Source: Hemerocallis citrina (taxonomy: Eukaryota; Streptophyta; Magnoliopsida; Asparagales; Asphodelaceae). Taken from it: a DNA stretch of 64,000 nucleotides. Below the pieces are notes generated by a model, which did not search any database, had not been told where the DNA came from, and saw only the letters and a list, made by a program, of their open reading frames with translations. Shown in pieces: positions 11,819-24,858 of the stretch. Each line of letters begins with the position of its first letter. Position 1 is the first letter of the stretch. The DNA lies in the NCBI GenBank assembly GCA_017893485.1, contig CM030367.1, forward strand, positions 87,494,910 to 87,558,909. Reading direction: 5' to 3'. Both the position numbers and the translations under genes were made by a program.

Positions 11819-13649
11819 TGTAACGCCCCGATTTCCATATACTGAGAAACTGTGACATAAGCCAGAATCTTTTCCTTCAATTAGCCACAATACATAGAAA
11901 AATAGGAAAATTTAAAACTTTTTATTCAACACAAAGTATTACAAGTCCGAATATTATAAAACTACAATACATTACATCAGTGTTACAATAATGCCATACA
12001 AGTCCAAGTGTTACAAACTTTCAATAAAAATTACATCAGAGTACAATGAATAATATATAACACATGGTACTTTCACTTTGATGCTTCTCAACATGAAATA
12101 AATTACAATAGATGTTACAATTGAAAATAAGAATCAACACTTTACTTCTCTTGCCTTGAGTCCTCCTGAATCTTGTACTGGTAGTTTTGCAATCGAGTAC
12201 CTATTGAAGTGGAGACATCATTACATATACTGACGCTTTAGGGCTGATGACTAGCAACGATTCTCAACTTCAAATAAACAGATTGACGAAAAGAGAAAAG
12301 TGTATATATAATTGATGTGTCAGTGTATGCTATGACTTAGAATCTAATACAAGATTAACTAATGCAAGGATGCTCTTTTTCTAATGCAAGCAAGTTTCCG
12401 GAACAGTACGCGGTCCATACTACATTCACCCATAAAAAGCCGTTTATTCATATATAGAGATTTGAACCCTCGCCATAAATTCTACTCTTGTAATCAACCT
12501 ATTTCTGAAGATATAGCGTGACTGATGAGGTTACCCTGAAACAGTCTAATCTCGCCATTCACAGTCATATAATGGTATCTCTGTTTGCCACTATTACCCG
12601 GCGTACCAGACCTCACTCAGAAGTATGACGAACCCTTGGAGTTTACTACAATATAGGTTAGCTTAAAGCATCCCCTGTGGCCCATAGCTTATAGACTGAG
12701 GTCTATAGCTTGTTCGCCTTTCCTGATATAGATCATGATGGAGTTCTGGGGGTCCATTCCCTAGCTCTGACAGAAAATTTCCCACCCTTGTCATGGCACT
12801 TCAAAAATTAACAGACAAGATACAGATCCCGTGCTTTCAACTCGTGAGAAGGCACAGACTGTATCCCTTTGACAGGAAGGGTACAATCAATAATACCACC
12901 TAGTGTTGGCCTATAGAATATAGGTAAGATCATAAGGTATCACCCTTAATACCAACTTTTTTCCTTTAGCGAAATGATAATAAATAAAGATTAAGTAGTA
13001 ATCGCCATAAGTTACTACCCTAACGATGTCACTAACCCTAAACAATCTGAGGGATGACAACAATACTAACACAACATGCTAGGTCTTAAGTTAGACTTCG
13101 CAATATAATTCTACTAGGTGCTCAACCTAGACTTACCAGAATCCCTAAGGATCCTGTTCATAGCCTATTGATCAAGACCCTGACAATACGAACATATTCA
13201 CATACTACTATCCTAAACTTGGATTCTGTCTACACTCCCGGCCCGCGATCAACCTACACCGGTTAAGATCTGACGGTGCACGAGGGGTGACTCGTCTACA
13301 GTCCATGAGGAGTAAATTAATTATACGTCTTGATGGCCGATGGCTCCTAGGGCAATGATATCACCCTAGACGAGCACAATAACTGCGTACTAGCTAATAA
13401 GCTACATACGAAAAAAACAACTTACATACGAGCCGACTGACTATGTATGCGAATTTTTTTTCTAACAATTAGCATGAATTATTTCCCAACATAAACATGC
13501 TACTTATGAACACAAGGAAGACTTATTGCTCATAATCAAGTGTATGATTCAAACTATTAACAAAACATGATCTTTTATTCGTGAAAGCAACATAAAGGTC
13601 TTCTAACATCCTAGAAGAAATTAAACATGCTACTCTTATCGGAATTCAA

Positions 13650-14605
13650 AAAAATTAGACTTTTTAGAAAGGTGAGAACATCTCCTACAACTCCCTAGTT
13701 GACAATCTTCTCAGATTCAGTCAGTAAGAGGTAGAAAAACCTCGAACAATCTAAACAGCGAGCTTCAGCAAAAAGGCCAGCTGCTGTGACTTATAAAGGT
13801 CATAACTCCTACTCCGCTTATCGGAATCTAACAAAATAGGATATTTTGGAAAGGTGAGAACCTCTACTACAACTCTGTAGTTGACAACCATCTCAGATTC
13901 AGTCAATAAGAGGTACAAAAACTTCGAACAATTTAAACAGCGAAGCTTCAGCCAAAAGGCCAGCTACAGTGATTTGTAAAGGTCATAACTCCTATCCCGC
14001 TTATCGAAATTTAACAAAATAGAAAATTTTGGAAAGGTGAGAATCTCTAATACAACTCTCTAGCTGACAACCTTCTCAGATTCAGTCAATAAGAGGTACA
14101 AAAACTTCAAAAGCTTCAGCCAAAAGGTTAGCTACTGTGACTTGTGAAGGTCATAACTCCTACTCTGCTTATCAGAATCTAACAAAATTGTACTTTTTGG
14201 GAAGGTGAGAACCTCTACTACAACTTTCTAGTTGACAAACTTCTCAGATTCAGACAATAAGAGGTACAAAAACTTCAAATAATCTAAACAGCGATGTTTC
14301 AGCCAAAAGGCCAGCTGCTATGACTTTTAAAGGTCATAACTCCTACTCTACTTATCAGAATCTAACAAAATTGGGCTTTTTGGAATGGTGAGAATCTCTA
14401 CTACAACTCTTTAGTTGACAACCTTTTCTCATTCAGTCAATAAGAGGTACAAAAATTTTGATCAATCTAAACAACGAAACTTCTGCCAAAAGGCCAGCTT
14501 CTGTGACTTGTAAACGTCATAACTCCTACTTCACTTATCGAAGTCTAACAAAATTGAGCTTTTTGGAATGGTTAGAACCTCTACTACAACTCTCTAGTTG
14601 ACAAC
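13650..14605. repeat. ~182-bp tandem repeat array in LTR A, first part
   Basis: Five to six copies of a unit marked by CATAACTCCTACTCCGCTTA, TTTTTGGAAAGGTGAGAA and CTCAGATTCAGTCAATAAGA. Neighbouring anchors lie at about 13807, 13987, 14157, 14341 and 14521. The array is cut by the insertion at 14606 and resumes at 19923. Confidence 0.9.
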
Positions 14606-16139
14606 TGTAATACCCCACAAAATAGCATACGACTATTTTGCATCGTAATCTGTGCGCAATTGAGAATTGCACGCGATTATGTATTTTCTGATAACAATTA
14701 TTTTTAATTGAAAAATTTCAGATATATTGTCTACTTTATTTTATAATTTTGAAGGATTATACGAGATAGTTTTAATGTATTTCGTATTGTTTAGATTATT
14801 AAAGTAGAGATTTGGAGCTTATTTGAAATATATTTGAGATTGGGGGCTTATAGACAATTATCCCTTACATTAATTATCTACCTATTTGTTTATTTACTTA
14901 CTTTTTACAAACCCCCCCACCTTTTCCTTCTTCCTTCTCCTTCTTTACTTCTTCTTTCTCCCGTTCCTTTCCCAGCCGAAAGGAAAGAAACCCCACCTCC
15001 GAACCCACTCGACGCTCACTTCCCCCGCTCATATCCCCTCCCTTTCTTCGTCATTTTCAAATTAAATCGAGGGATGAACTAATTGAAAGGTTCTCTACAT
15101 CGAGGTGGCATCGGATTTTCGAAAGGATTTCGGGAAGGTAAACCCTAAATTATTTTATCGTATAAAATTGTATGTGGTTAATTTCTTTTGAGTAGGAGTA
15201 TTATGGTAGAAAAATTAAGAGATGTTGGGAATGGCAGAGGCGAGAAATTAGCAAGTTGTTAGAGAATTTGTAAGTTGTTAATAAATTAGGATTTTGGGTT
15301 TGTAAAATAGAACTATATGTGTATGAATTATTTTTCGTATAGTAGTGGAAAGTATAGTTGGGCCACTAGAAAATTTAGGAGTGGTTCTAGTAATTATTTA
15401 GGGATAAAAAGTTCCATAGGCATTAGATTATTACGTGCATCGTACGTGTGTATCCCAAGCGTTCAATAAATGCTTGTGTGATATTTGGAATAGTGTTATT
15501 AGCTCTTGTGATTGGTTTGGATGATTTGAGTTTTAATTACTTTGAAATTTGATGATAGGATATATTAGCGACCTTGGATGCGGGGTGGCATGGTGGCGCT
15601 TCGAATCTTCACGAAATATGTGAGTATGAATTTATTTATGTATTTTTGTGTTTTAAGAAAAATTTTATAATAACCTGAATGGTTGGTATGATTTATGGAT
15701 AAGGCATATTTGGATCAAGGGTATCGGAATAACGTATATGTGTATATGGGGATGAGTTATATTTATGTGATGATATCAAAATATAGTGAGTATGGTTTTA
15801 TATATGTATTTGATGTTTTAAAGAAGTTCGAATAAACCGAATTGTTGATATGATTTATGGATGAGGCTTATTGGGATAATGTGTATTGGTATAAATTTAT
15901 GGGTAATGGATTAGTTATGTATATGGGGATGAGTTACACTTATATAATAATATCGAAATATGTGAGTATGATCTCTTTTATTTTTATGTACGTGGTGTGT
16001 TGTTGGGTTGTTGTTTCTCTTGTATATATGTTGTCCTAAACAAATTGGACAAAGTCCTAAGCTTACGAATGATGCCATGGATAAAATAAATGATCACCTA
16101 AGAAAGTGAATGGTAGAACTTTAATAAGAACATAAAGAT

Positions 16140-16760
16140 TGAACCTTGGATTGTTGTAGGATTGAGGCTCATGCTATATACCATGCTTAGGTAGTAGTAA
16201 GAATTTATGCTTAAGTTGTAGTAGAAGAGCCATGCTTAAGTGTAGTAAATCATACTTGACTTATAGGAGTTCTATACCATGCTTGGATTATTGTAGGAAA
16301 GTTATAAACCATGCTTAAGGTGGTGGTAGATATCCATGCTCAGTGTGTAATAGTCACTCATACTTGAATTGTAGTCAATGTTCCTATCCATGCTTAAGGT
16401 TGTAATAGACATCCATGCTTAGAGTGTAGTAGTTACTCATGCTTGAATGGTAGTAAATGCTCATGTTAAGTTGTAGTAACATACATGTTTAAAATTGTTG
16501 TGAGTACATGCTTAAGTTGTATTCATACTTAAGAGTGTTGTAGGTTGATGTCTAAGTTATATACCATGCTTAAGGCCATTGTAGATTCGTGCTTAAGTAA
16601 TAGAAAAGAATCATGTTGTTGTAGTTGTGGTGTTAACTATCGCATTGTAGTCGTAGTATTAGTAAAGAACTACCGCATTATAGTTGTAGTGTAGTAGAGA
16701 ACTATCATGTTGTGGTGGTAGCATTAGTGAAGAACCATTGTGTTGTAGTTGCAATACTCG
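16140..16760. repeat. CATGCTTAAG minisatellite
   Basis: A degenerate tandem array with core CATGCTTAAGTTGTAGTA and variants, more than a dozen copies at irregular 20-45 bp spacing. It grades after ~16610 into a second unit around GTAGTATTAGTAAAGAACTA. Non-coding; the short ORF across it is incidental. Confidence 0.8.
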
Positions 16761-17204
16761 AGTTGCATAGTAGTTCTAGATTCAAAGGAACCACACTTGA
16801 ATTGTATTATGATTGTAGTGAAAGATTAAAAAGAACCCATGAGCCCATGCTTTTAGCCCTAGGTGATTCTAGCTCAAACTTGAAGAAAGAACCCAAGAAT
16901 CTTGTGCATGTAGTTCTAGTCCAATTTGGGGAGGGAAACCATGGATTCTAGTTGTATGAGACCCTAAGTAAAGTTGGACCATATCACATGAACATTACTC
17001 ATCTTCATGGGTAATAAGGGTTGGGAAGGTCACTAATAATCGTTAGCTTGATAAAAGTTTGATGTCGCTTCTTGGCTTCTCATTGGTAGAATGCCTATTT
17101 TAGACTTTAGTAGATTCTTCTGTTGCTTCTGATTATAGAAGATCAAGTTTGCTATTAAGCACGTGCGGTTGCTTCTAGGTTGATTACTGTATGGTTATTT
17201 TTAT

Positions 17205-17470
17205 GTGTGGTTTTACTCATACGGGCTCCACTGGGCCGTATGTAGCTGTTGGTCTTATACGTAGCTTATTTGGCTCGTATATATGTTGTTGTCTCATATG
17301 CAGCACGACTGGGCCGTATCTAGCTGTTGGTCTCATACGTGACTTATTTGGCTCGTATGTATGTTGTTGTCTCATACGCAGTTCGACTGGCCCGTATGTA
17401 GCTGTTGGTCCCATACGTAGCTATTTAGCTCATATGTGTTTTTGGTTACTCGTATGTAGCTTCTTAGTTA
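17205..17470. repeat. ~93-bp tandem repeat, about 2.5 copies
   Basis: The unit contains CTGGGCCGTATGTAGCTGTT then TTATTTGGCTCGTATGTATG and CATACGCAG. Copies start near 17221, 17309 and 17386. The corresponding part of LTR A (13390-13460, reverse strand) has one short version, so the repeat expanded in this copy or lineage. Confidence 0.8.
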
Positions 17471-18372
17471 ATACGCAGTTTTGTGCTCATCTAGGATGAT
17501 ATCATTGCCCTAGGGCTATCGACCATTAAGACGTATGTTTACCTTACTCCTAAGGGACTGTGGACGAGTCACTTCGCGTGTACCGTCAGATCTTAATCGT
17601 TGGTTGATCGCGGACCGGAGTGTGACGAAATTCAAGTTCAGGGTAGTAGCATGCGAATATGTTCGTATTGCCGGGGTCTTAGATCGATAGGCCATGAACC
17701 GGATCCTGAGGGATTCTGGTAAGTCTAGGTTGAGCAGCCTAGTAGAGTTATCTTGTAAAGTCTAATTTAAGACCTAGCATGTTGTGTTTATAATATTGTC
17801 ATCCCTAGGATTGTTCAGTGTTAGTGACATTGTTAGGGTAGTAACTTATGGTTATTACTACTTAACCATTACTTATTATCATTATTCCCCGAAGGGAAAG
17901 AGTTGGTATTAAGGGTGATTCCTTATGATCCGACCTGCCCTATAGGCCGACACTAGGCGGTGTTATTGGGTTGTACCTTCCCGTCAAAGGAATACGTACG
18001 GTGTCTTCTCACGAGTTGGGAGCACGGGTTGCGTATCTCGTCTGTTAATTCCTGAAATACCATGATAAGAACGGTCTGTCGGAACTAGGGGATGGACCCC
18101 AGAAATTCCATCACGTTCTATGCCAGGGAGAGCGAACGGGCCATCGATCATGGTCTATGAGTTATGGGTGACACAGGGTAGGCTTCATGCTATCCTGCGC
18201 TCGGGAGACCCTGTGTTCGTCTGGTTTTTGAGTAAGGTCCGGTGTGCCGGGTAGTAGTGGCAAACATAGACACCATGAGCGTACTGAATTGGTGGGACTT
18301 GACCACGTCTGCAACCTCATCAGTTACATTGTATTGTTGGGAACAGGTTGTGTACAAAGTAGAATTCATAAC

Positions 18373-18387
18373 GTGGGTTCAAATCCC
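18373..18387 (+). other. Pol III B-box-like motif in solo LTR
   Basis: GGGTTCAAATCCC fits the tRNA B-box consensus GGTTCRANNCC. The reverse-strand equivalents in the two LTRs of element A are at 12456-12475 (one mismatch) and 25481-25496 (match). No complete tRNA fold was identified. Confidence 0.35.
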
Positions 18388-19922
18388 TAAATATGGAGAA
18401 ATGGCTTGAGATGGAGCGTATGTAGTATTGGATGCATACTGTTCTGGAGACTTGCTTGCATTAGAATAAGAGTATCATTGTATTGGTATTCTTACATTAG
18501 AGTTTAAGTCATAACATACACTGGCACATCAATTATATATACACATTTCTTTTCCATTCAAGATGAATTGTGAGTGTGATCGTTGAAGTTTATAATGAGT
18601 ATGAAAGTGATGTATTGCGAGATGGGATGATGTGTCGAAAGAAATGAATGAATGCGATGTTGTGTGATACGAGATTGAGAAGGATCATGTTTATGAATGG
18701 AGATGAGCACGAAAGAATATAAGTCATGAGTCTGTAAATGCAAATGAATGGTAAATAAGGTGCAGTTTATGTGAAAGTAGGGTTATTTGTGAATGTAAAA
18801 CCTTATGGGAAAGTAAAGTTATAGAAATATTTGTATGAGGCATAGAGTGATGGGCGTTAAGCATTTGTGAGTTAAGAGACTAATTTGGGAATGATTTTCA
18901 AACTAAAGATAAGTATGTTATGAGCGGGTATGGATATACATACAGGTGATGACTCAGAGAGTATTTGATGTGAAATCCCATTTATGATGTTTACATGTTC
19001 AGATTTCAGGTAAAAATTGATTATCTTGGTATTCGTATGTTCGTTCTGTTTTACTTGTAAAGTTTAATTTATTTACTTAATTAGTAAATTATACTCACAC
19101 CAGAAATGGCTAACCCCTTAGCGTTTGGGGGTTAGGGAGTCCCTGGACTACCCTAGGTTCCCTACTGTTACAGGTCCTCAGCAGTGCAGAGGTGAGGTGT
19201 AGATTCATAGTTCTATGGAGTGGAGCTTCATTTTACAATTTGTTGTTTAAGGTTTAATTATGTGAATAGTAAAATTTATGTTTTAAATTGTATTTTTGAT
19301 GTATAAGTACGTGGATGATGATGATAAGTAATAGTGTGGAGTGGCATGATATGTTTTGACTCGTACCCATCTCGTTGTGGAGTACCAGTCTCTGTGGTAT
19401 GTTTTTATAAGTTATTTTCTAAAAACTTTACTACGTTTTCAAAGGAATTTATTGTTTTTAATTGATAATTGATATCCTGTTATGAGTTTGGCCCCCCAGA
19501 GCATGATATTTATATTGCCTGTGTGATTCTGCTCATTTTGGCCTGGGGAGCCCATGATATTATTGCCTATGATGTGGGCTATGGAATTTAGAGCAGAATT
19601 CCGTAAGCATTTTGTGTTTCGGGGCAGAAATGTCAGGGAAGTTCTACCAAAATTTTCTTTGAACTATAACTATCTTAGTTTATGTTTAAAGTGATATAGA
19701 AATTGAAAGAATTGATTTTGGAGTCAAAAAGAAAAAAAAAGGGGGCAGGCGTCACAGTTTGATATGACAAGTTGATAATTGTAATTATTGTGTAATAACT
19801 CTGATGGCAATAAAAGTGTTTAAAATTCCGTATTATTAACTGTGTTGAGATGCATTTGAAGGCAAAGATTCTGGCATGTGTCACGGTTTCCCAGTTACCA
19901 AAAACCGGGGCATTACAACAAC

Positions 19923-21230
19923 CTTCTCAGATTCAGTCAATTAGACGTACAAAAACTTCGAGCAATCTAAACAACGAAGCTTCTGCCCAAAGACCAGCTG
20001 CTGTGACTTGTAAAGGTCATAACTCCTACTCCGCTTATCGGAATCTGACAAAATTAGGCTTTTTGGAAAGATGAGAACATATAATACGAATCTCTAGTTG
20101 ATAACCTTCTCAAATTCAGTTAATAAGAGGTATAAAAACTTCGAACAATCTAAACAACGAAGTTTCTGCCAAAAGGCCAACTGCTGTGACTTGTAAAGGT
20201 CATAAATCCTACTCAGCTTATCGGAATCTAACAAAATTGGGCTTTTTGGAAAGGTGAGAAACTCTACTACAACTCTCTAATTGACAACCTTCTCAGATTC
20301 AGTCAATAAGAGGTACAAAAACTTCGAACAATCTAAACAGCGAATCTTCAGCCAAAAGGCTAGCTGCTGTGATTTGTAAAGGTCATAACTCCTACTCTGC
20401 TTATCGGAATCTAACACAATTAGGCTTTTTGGAAAGTTGAGAACCTATACTACAACTCTCTACTTGACAACCTTCTCAGATTCAGCCAATAAGAAGTACA
20501 AAAACCTCGAACAATCTAAACTGCGAAGCTTCAGCCAAAAGGCCAGCTGCTGTGACTTGTAATGGTCATAACTCCTACTCCGCTTATCGGAATCTAACAA
20601 AATAAGATATTTTGGAAAGGTGAGAGCCTTTACTACAACTCTCTATTTGACAACTTTCTGAGATTTCGCATGGAACTTAAATTCCTGCTTTTTAAACACA
20701 AGTAAGGATAACTCAAGACATCAACTTTTTGTTGAAACTTGTAAAGCATATAACTTTGACTATACTTGTCAGAATCTAACAAAATTGGACTTTTTTTAAA
20801 GCTCATAACAACTACTAAAACTTTCTAGTTAACAACTCTCCCATATTCCTTATAGAGCTCAAAATCCAGCTCTTTGAACACAATTTCAAGAACAACAAAA
20901 AGACAGCAAAAGCTAAAACTTGAAAAGCTCACAACTTTTGCTATACTTATCAGAATCTAAAAAAATTGGACATTTTGGAAAGGGAAAAACATATACTACA
21001 ACTTTTTAGTTGACCACTTTTTCAGATTCCTTATAGAGCTCAAAATCCAGTTCTTTGAACACAGTACAAAGAGCAACAAAGACAGGAAAAAGCTAAAGCT
21101 TGTAAGGCTCATATCTTTTGCTATACTTGTCGGAATCTAACAAAATTGGACTTTTTGGAAAACTAAAAACAACTACTACAACTTCCTAGTCAACAACTTT
21201 TTTAAGTTAAGTCAACAAGAGGTCGAAAAC
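19923..21230. repeat. ~182-bp tandem repeat array in LTR A, second part
   Basis: Continuation of the array after the nested LTR. Four well-kept units (anchors near 20025, 20207, 20391 and 20571) are followed by three diverged ones (near 20750, 20940 and 21115), in which the CCAGCTGCTGTGACTTGT block is replaced by other sequence. With the first part this makes about twelve units. Confidence 0.88.
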
Positions 21231-21941
21231 TTTTAATCTTTCATGAATTAAACGTTCTACATACAACAAAATCAACTTTTTAAGAACTAGAAGTTATACA
21301 TACAACTAAAAACTACTCTTTTAGTGTTCTAATTAATTTTTCCTCTTGAATCATGTATGTAGATATTCTTAATTCATCTATTCTTATATGCACACATGAT
21401 TTAGTCCAAGTTATTAGTCTTTTATTAATAACAACAATATCGACAATTAACAATAATAACAACACTAAGTTTATCAAAGGTTAGATCGTTATTAGTTCTG
21501 TTAACCCCAATCCTTCATAAAACACTTTAAGCCCATCATATGCTCAAGATCTTAGTCCAAGTTGTAAAAATTAGAACAACAATAACCATAATAACAATTA
21601 ACAACAATGTTCAAAAAAGATTCAATCTTTATGTTGTTTTATTTGAGTTCTACCATTCAACATCTTTATGTGATCATTTGATTCACACTACTCATATGCA
21701 CAAAATCTTTAGTCTAAGTTGTTCTTAAAACTTAACATACAATAAAACAAACAACAAAACAACAACAAAAAACTAAGAAGAGAAACCCCAACATTTTTAC
21801 TAATAGGGAGAACTAGCCTTAGTTTTCCTTCTCCTTCCTCCTTGCTTTTACTACAACCTACAAATGAAGAACTCTCAAATTAGAACTTCTCTCTTTCTTT
21901 TGGTCCTTTATTTTTTCCTTCTTGTGAATGAGACAAAAGGA

Positions 21942-21959
21942 GGGGGGGGGGGGGGGGGG
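21942..21959. repeat. Run of 18 G
   Basis: Uninterrupted poly-G inside LTR A. Homopolymers of this length are hard to sequence and the exact length may be an assembly artefact. Confidence 0.9.
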
Positions 21960-22436
21960 CTATTTATAGAAAAAGAGAGAGAGTGAGAGTATGAGAGGGT
22001 GAGTGGGGTGAAACTAGGGTTTGCTTTTGTTGCCTTGGGGGTAATGGCCAGCCAAAATGGTGAGGGGAGAGGAGGGGTGAGTGTATAAGTTAGCTTAGGT
22101 GAGAAGGAATACACCTATTAATACAATTTCTATTTCTATTAATCATAAAACCTATGTTTATCCCTCCAAATTAAATCCTAGCCATCCATTTTGATCAATC
22201 ATGACAAAAAAAAAGATATTTTTGTCCAAAACACACACTACATGATTTGTACAAATGTACGAAATCGATACGATACGTATATGTACATACATCTATATGT
22301 ACAGATAATTTTTATTAGTTAAAACGAATAATCTCTACCAAAAATATTTTAATTCAGAAATAATAATAAAAATAAGTTTATTACCTGTTCAGAAGATTTC
22401 AGTACCAATTTGATACAATACAGATATATACAGACT

Positions 22437-22438
<2 letters not shown>

Positions 22439-22486
<48 letters not shown>
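22439..22486. repeat. (TA)n microsatellite
   Basis: About 24 TA dinucleotides inside the AT-rich end of LTR A. Confidence 0.95.
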
Positions 22487-22488
<2 letters not shown>

Positions 22489-22791
22489 ATGTTTATTAAC
22501 AAAACCGGGTAATATCCATAAAAAAACATTTCAATTCTGAAAATAAAATTAAAATAATAATAAAATAATAATTTTTAATAATAGACCCGAATATTTCAAA
22601 CATTTACTCAAAAATGCATTTTACAGGATTTTGTACAAGTGCACAAAACCGATACAATGCATATATATACTTACTTGTATAAATGCAAATATAAATAACT
22701 TTTTATTAGTAAAACCTAGTAATTTCCATAAAAATATTTTAATTTTAAAAATAATTATAATACAAATATAATATCCAACCGGGATATTACA

Positions 22792-23330
22792 ATACTTCCT
22801 CATTAGAATAGTTCTGTCCTCAGAACTATGTTTAGTCAGGAGAACAGAAAAATATCCATACACTAAATAACTCGGGGAAAGAAAGCTTATACGACTTTCC
22901 GGCTCCCAAGTGACTCTTCCACGAACTGGTTCTCCAAAGAACCCGACTTATTCCCAAAGCTGCCTGCAGACTCCACCAAAATCAAGATGTAACTCTTGAA
23001 TCTCGGTCCGAACTACTGATGCTGGCACTCCATGCTGCTTCATTACGCCTTCCATGTGGACTTCTGCTAATTTCTCTAGCGACTAAGTCATCTTCATCGG
23101 AAGAAAATGTGCAGACTTAGTCAATCGATCCTCAATAACCCAAATTGAGTCATACATTTTCGAACTTCTGGGCAATCATGTCATGAAGTCCATACTGATG
23201 TTCTGAGATCAACTTGCCGCTTCGGTGCTTCAATTCCTGCATCTTCTGCCTAAGCCTTCTGACTTGCTCACTTAGACTCGGTTGCAGCTTATATCGTTCC
23301 AAAACTGAGCTCTAATCTTGAGTAATCACT
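22792..23330 (-). pseudogene. Integrase core and chromodomain remnant of element A
   Basis: Reading the minus strand from about 23300, fragments NISMDFMT, then YDSIWVIEDRLTKSAHFLP and KLAEVHMEGVMKQHGVPAS, match the gypsy integrase catalytic core (first catalytic Asp in DFVT, second region around DRLTK). Soon after, RGRVTWEPES and FPELF match the end of a chromodomain. The rest of the core and the C-terminal GPY region are missing, so an internal deletion joined the two. Stops and at least one frameshift are present. Next comes the purine-rich tract against the 3' LTR (plus-strand ATACTTCCTCATT at 22792-22804), preceded by a GAGGACAGAAC motif also found at the end of element B. Confidence 0.75.
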
Positions 23331-23559
23331 TCAATACTGGCTTGCCTGATCTCATCATTTAGCTTCTTACCACCTTCACGGTCTTTGGTTGAGGCTAATA
23401 CTTCACTATCTCGATCTTTCGCGGTTTGGTAGCCACTCCTTAGAATAGGACATGGCCTGCGAACACCACTTCTGATTTCCAGGATTCTCTCCTATAACTT
23501 GCTTAAAGCTGATGCTCCTGTAGTTGTTTAGAACTGCAGTCAAATGCCCACCGTGCCCT

Positions 23560-24290
23560 TTTTCCGTTCCTACTAGGTCTAACTCTAACAAATCTTATAC
23601 TTAGGGTCTTTCTTCCAATTTGGACTTTACAAACCTTATAGCATAAATCTGCAATGAGGATTGCTCCAGATGGTGTAATCAACAAAACCAAATCTAGAGT
23701 CACCTCCCACTCACATCTCAACTCCTTGAAAAATAATTCAGACAAAAGAATATGATGAACTAAGTTTGAACAAAATGGTTGCCTGGACTTCATATATACA
23801 TAAATCCATTCGGTTACAAAAAGTGTTACATCATATATTACTTCTTCTGTCTAAATAAAATTCGAAATACAACTTTAAATTTAGTTGTGACTCCATATGC
23901 ACATATGGGTAATGGCTCTCCCGCCTTCTTCAGCTTGCCTTTAGTAAGTGCGAACTCTTACCCTTGATGAATAGGCTCCTTTCCTTTATTGTTCATCTTC
24001 GGGGCTAATCTACTGTCATTCTTATGAAGGTGGAAATAATTCGGCCTAATATGACCAATCTCCCCACAATCGTAACACGTACGGGTCTCCACTTGAGGGT
24101 TTTTCCTCGGACATTGGCTCTTGAAATGACCATGATCACCACATAGGAAACAACTTCCTGGCTTGGCTCCTCTAAGCTTGCCCTCCATTTTCTGAGTCTT
24201 CTGCTTCTGACCTCGGTTCTTGAACCCTGATGCTGGTGCAGGTCTTTTTCCTTGTGGTCATGGACAGACTGATTTCTCGTGCCTAGCCTC
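23560..24290 (-). pseudogene. Gag zinc knuckles and retropepsin remnant of element A
   Basis: Frame 24188-23958 contains a CCHC knuckle CFLCGDHGHFKSQC (C-x2-C-x4-H-x4-C). A second, CYDCGEIGHIRPNY, has Tyr in place of the last Cys. These are the RNA-binding knuckles of Gag. Downstream (about 23760-23590) SELFFKELR, ITPSGAILIADL and IGRKTLSIRF match the aspartic protease region of gypsy Pol. The active-site triad and all of RT/RNase H are missing. Upstream codons to about 24520 are open but not recognisable. The order gag then protease going leftwards confirms the minus orientation. Confidence 0.75.
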
Positions 24291-24844
24291 CACACAGAAA
24301 TAGCATACTACAACCTCGGTGGTCCCCTCGACTTGCTCCTATTCATGCTGCAGTCGTGCCAATCTGGAATCAAAGTGTTCCTGCCCTTTGCTAGGCTTGC
24401 TAATGTAGCTCTACAAGCATCTCTTAGTTGCTTAGCTTGACGAACTTTCCTGGTCCTGTACTTCCTCAGCTTCTTTATTTTCCGATGTATGCTAGCCACC
24501 GCCGCTGTGCATTGATCCACACTTAGCCCCTATGCGGTGAAGGCGAGTCTGTCTTAAGGTTAGCTTGTAGTGAAATCTCTTTCGGCTCCTCATTCAAGAT
24601 CATCGGATCATCCATCGAAATCGGCTCACTCTCTTCTATCAACACATCCTCAGTTAGGATATCATCGAATACCATACTTAAAACACATATATACCGAAAT
24701 TAGTTCAGATATAGAAAAATTATAAAACATAAGTTGAAAGAAACAACAATATGAATTATAATTGTCTACAACTAGCTAAAACCCGACTCCTATAAGGCAT
24801 CCAAGATTAATTTTCCTATTGTGTTGGACTGTAAATTGAAGTCA

Positions 24845-24856
24845 GCTCTGATACCA
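24845..24856 (-). other. Primer binding site, initiator tRNA-Met, element A
   Basis: The minus strand reads TGGTATCAGAGC, the 12 bases complementary to the 3' end of plant initiator tRNA-Met. It sits 2 bp inside the 5' LTR boundary (LTR from 24859), the standard place for minus-strand DNA priming. Confidence 0.9.
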
Positions 24857-24858
24857 CT

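Larger units (their letters stand above)
14606..19917 (+). mobile_element. Solo LTR (5.3 kb) nested in the repeat array of LTR A
   Basis: Starts TGTAATACCCCAC and ends CGGGGCATTACA, with a perfect 5-bp target duplication ACAAC at 14601-14605 and 19918-19922. No internal domain or second LTR, so a solo LTR. Its middle part (about 17490-18500) is the reverse complement of a block of LTR A (about 12330-13410), which shows it belongs to a related family inserted in the opposite orientation. It differs from LTR A in carrying its own minisatellites (16140-16760, 17205-17470) instead of the 182-bp array. At 5312 bp it is one of the longest LTR units in the window. Confidence 0.88.
11819..22791 (-). 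repeat. 3' LTR of element A (about 5.65 kb without its insertion)
   Basis: Plus-strand ends are TGTAACGCCCCG at 11819 and CGGGATATTACA at 22791. Removing the nested LTR and its duplication (14606-19922) leaves about 5.65 kb, very long for an LTR. From the left it contains a unique block homologous to 24859-26640, an array of ~182-bp repeats, a more divergent set of repeats to 21230, then an AT-rich part with a G run and a TA microsatellite. Confidence 0.82.

Noticed and set aside
14834..15082. 82-codon plus-strand ORF
   Set aside because: Pyrimidine-rich low-complexity part of the nested solo LTR; no domain or splice context.
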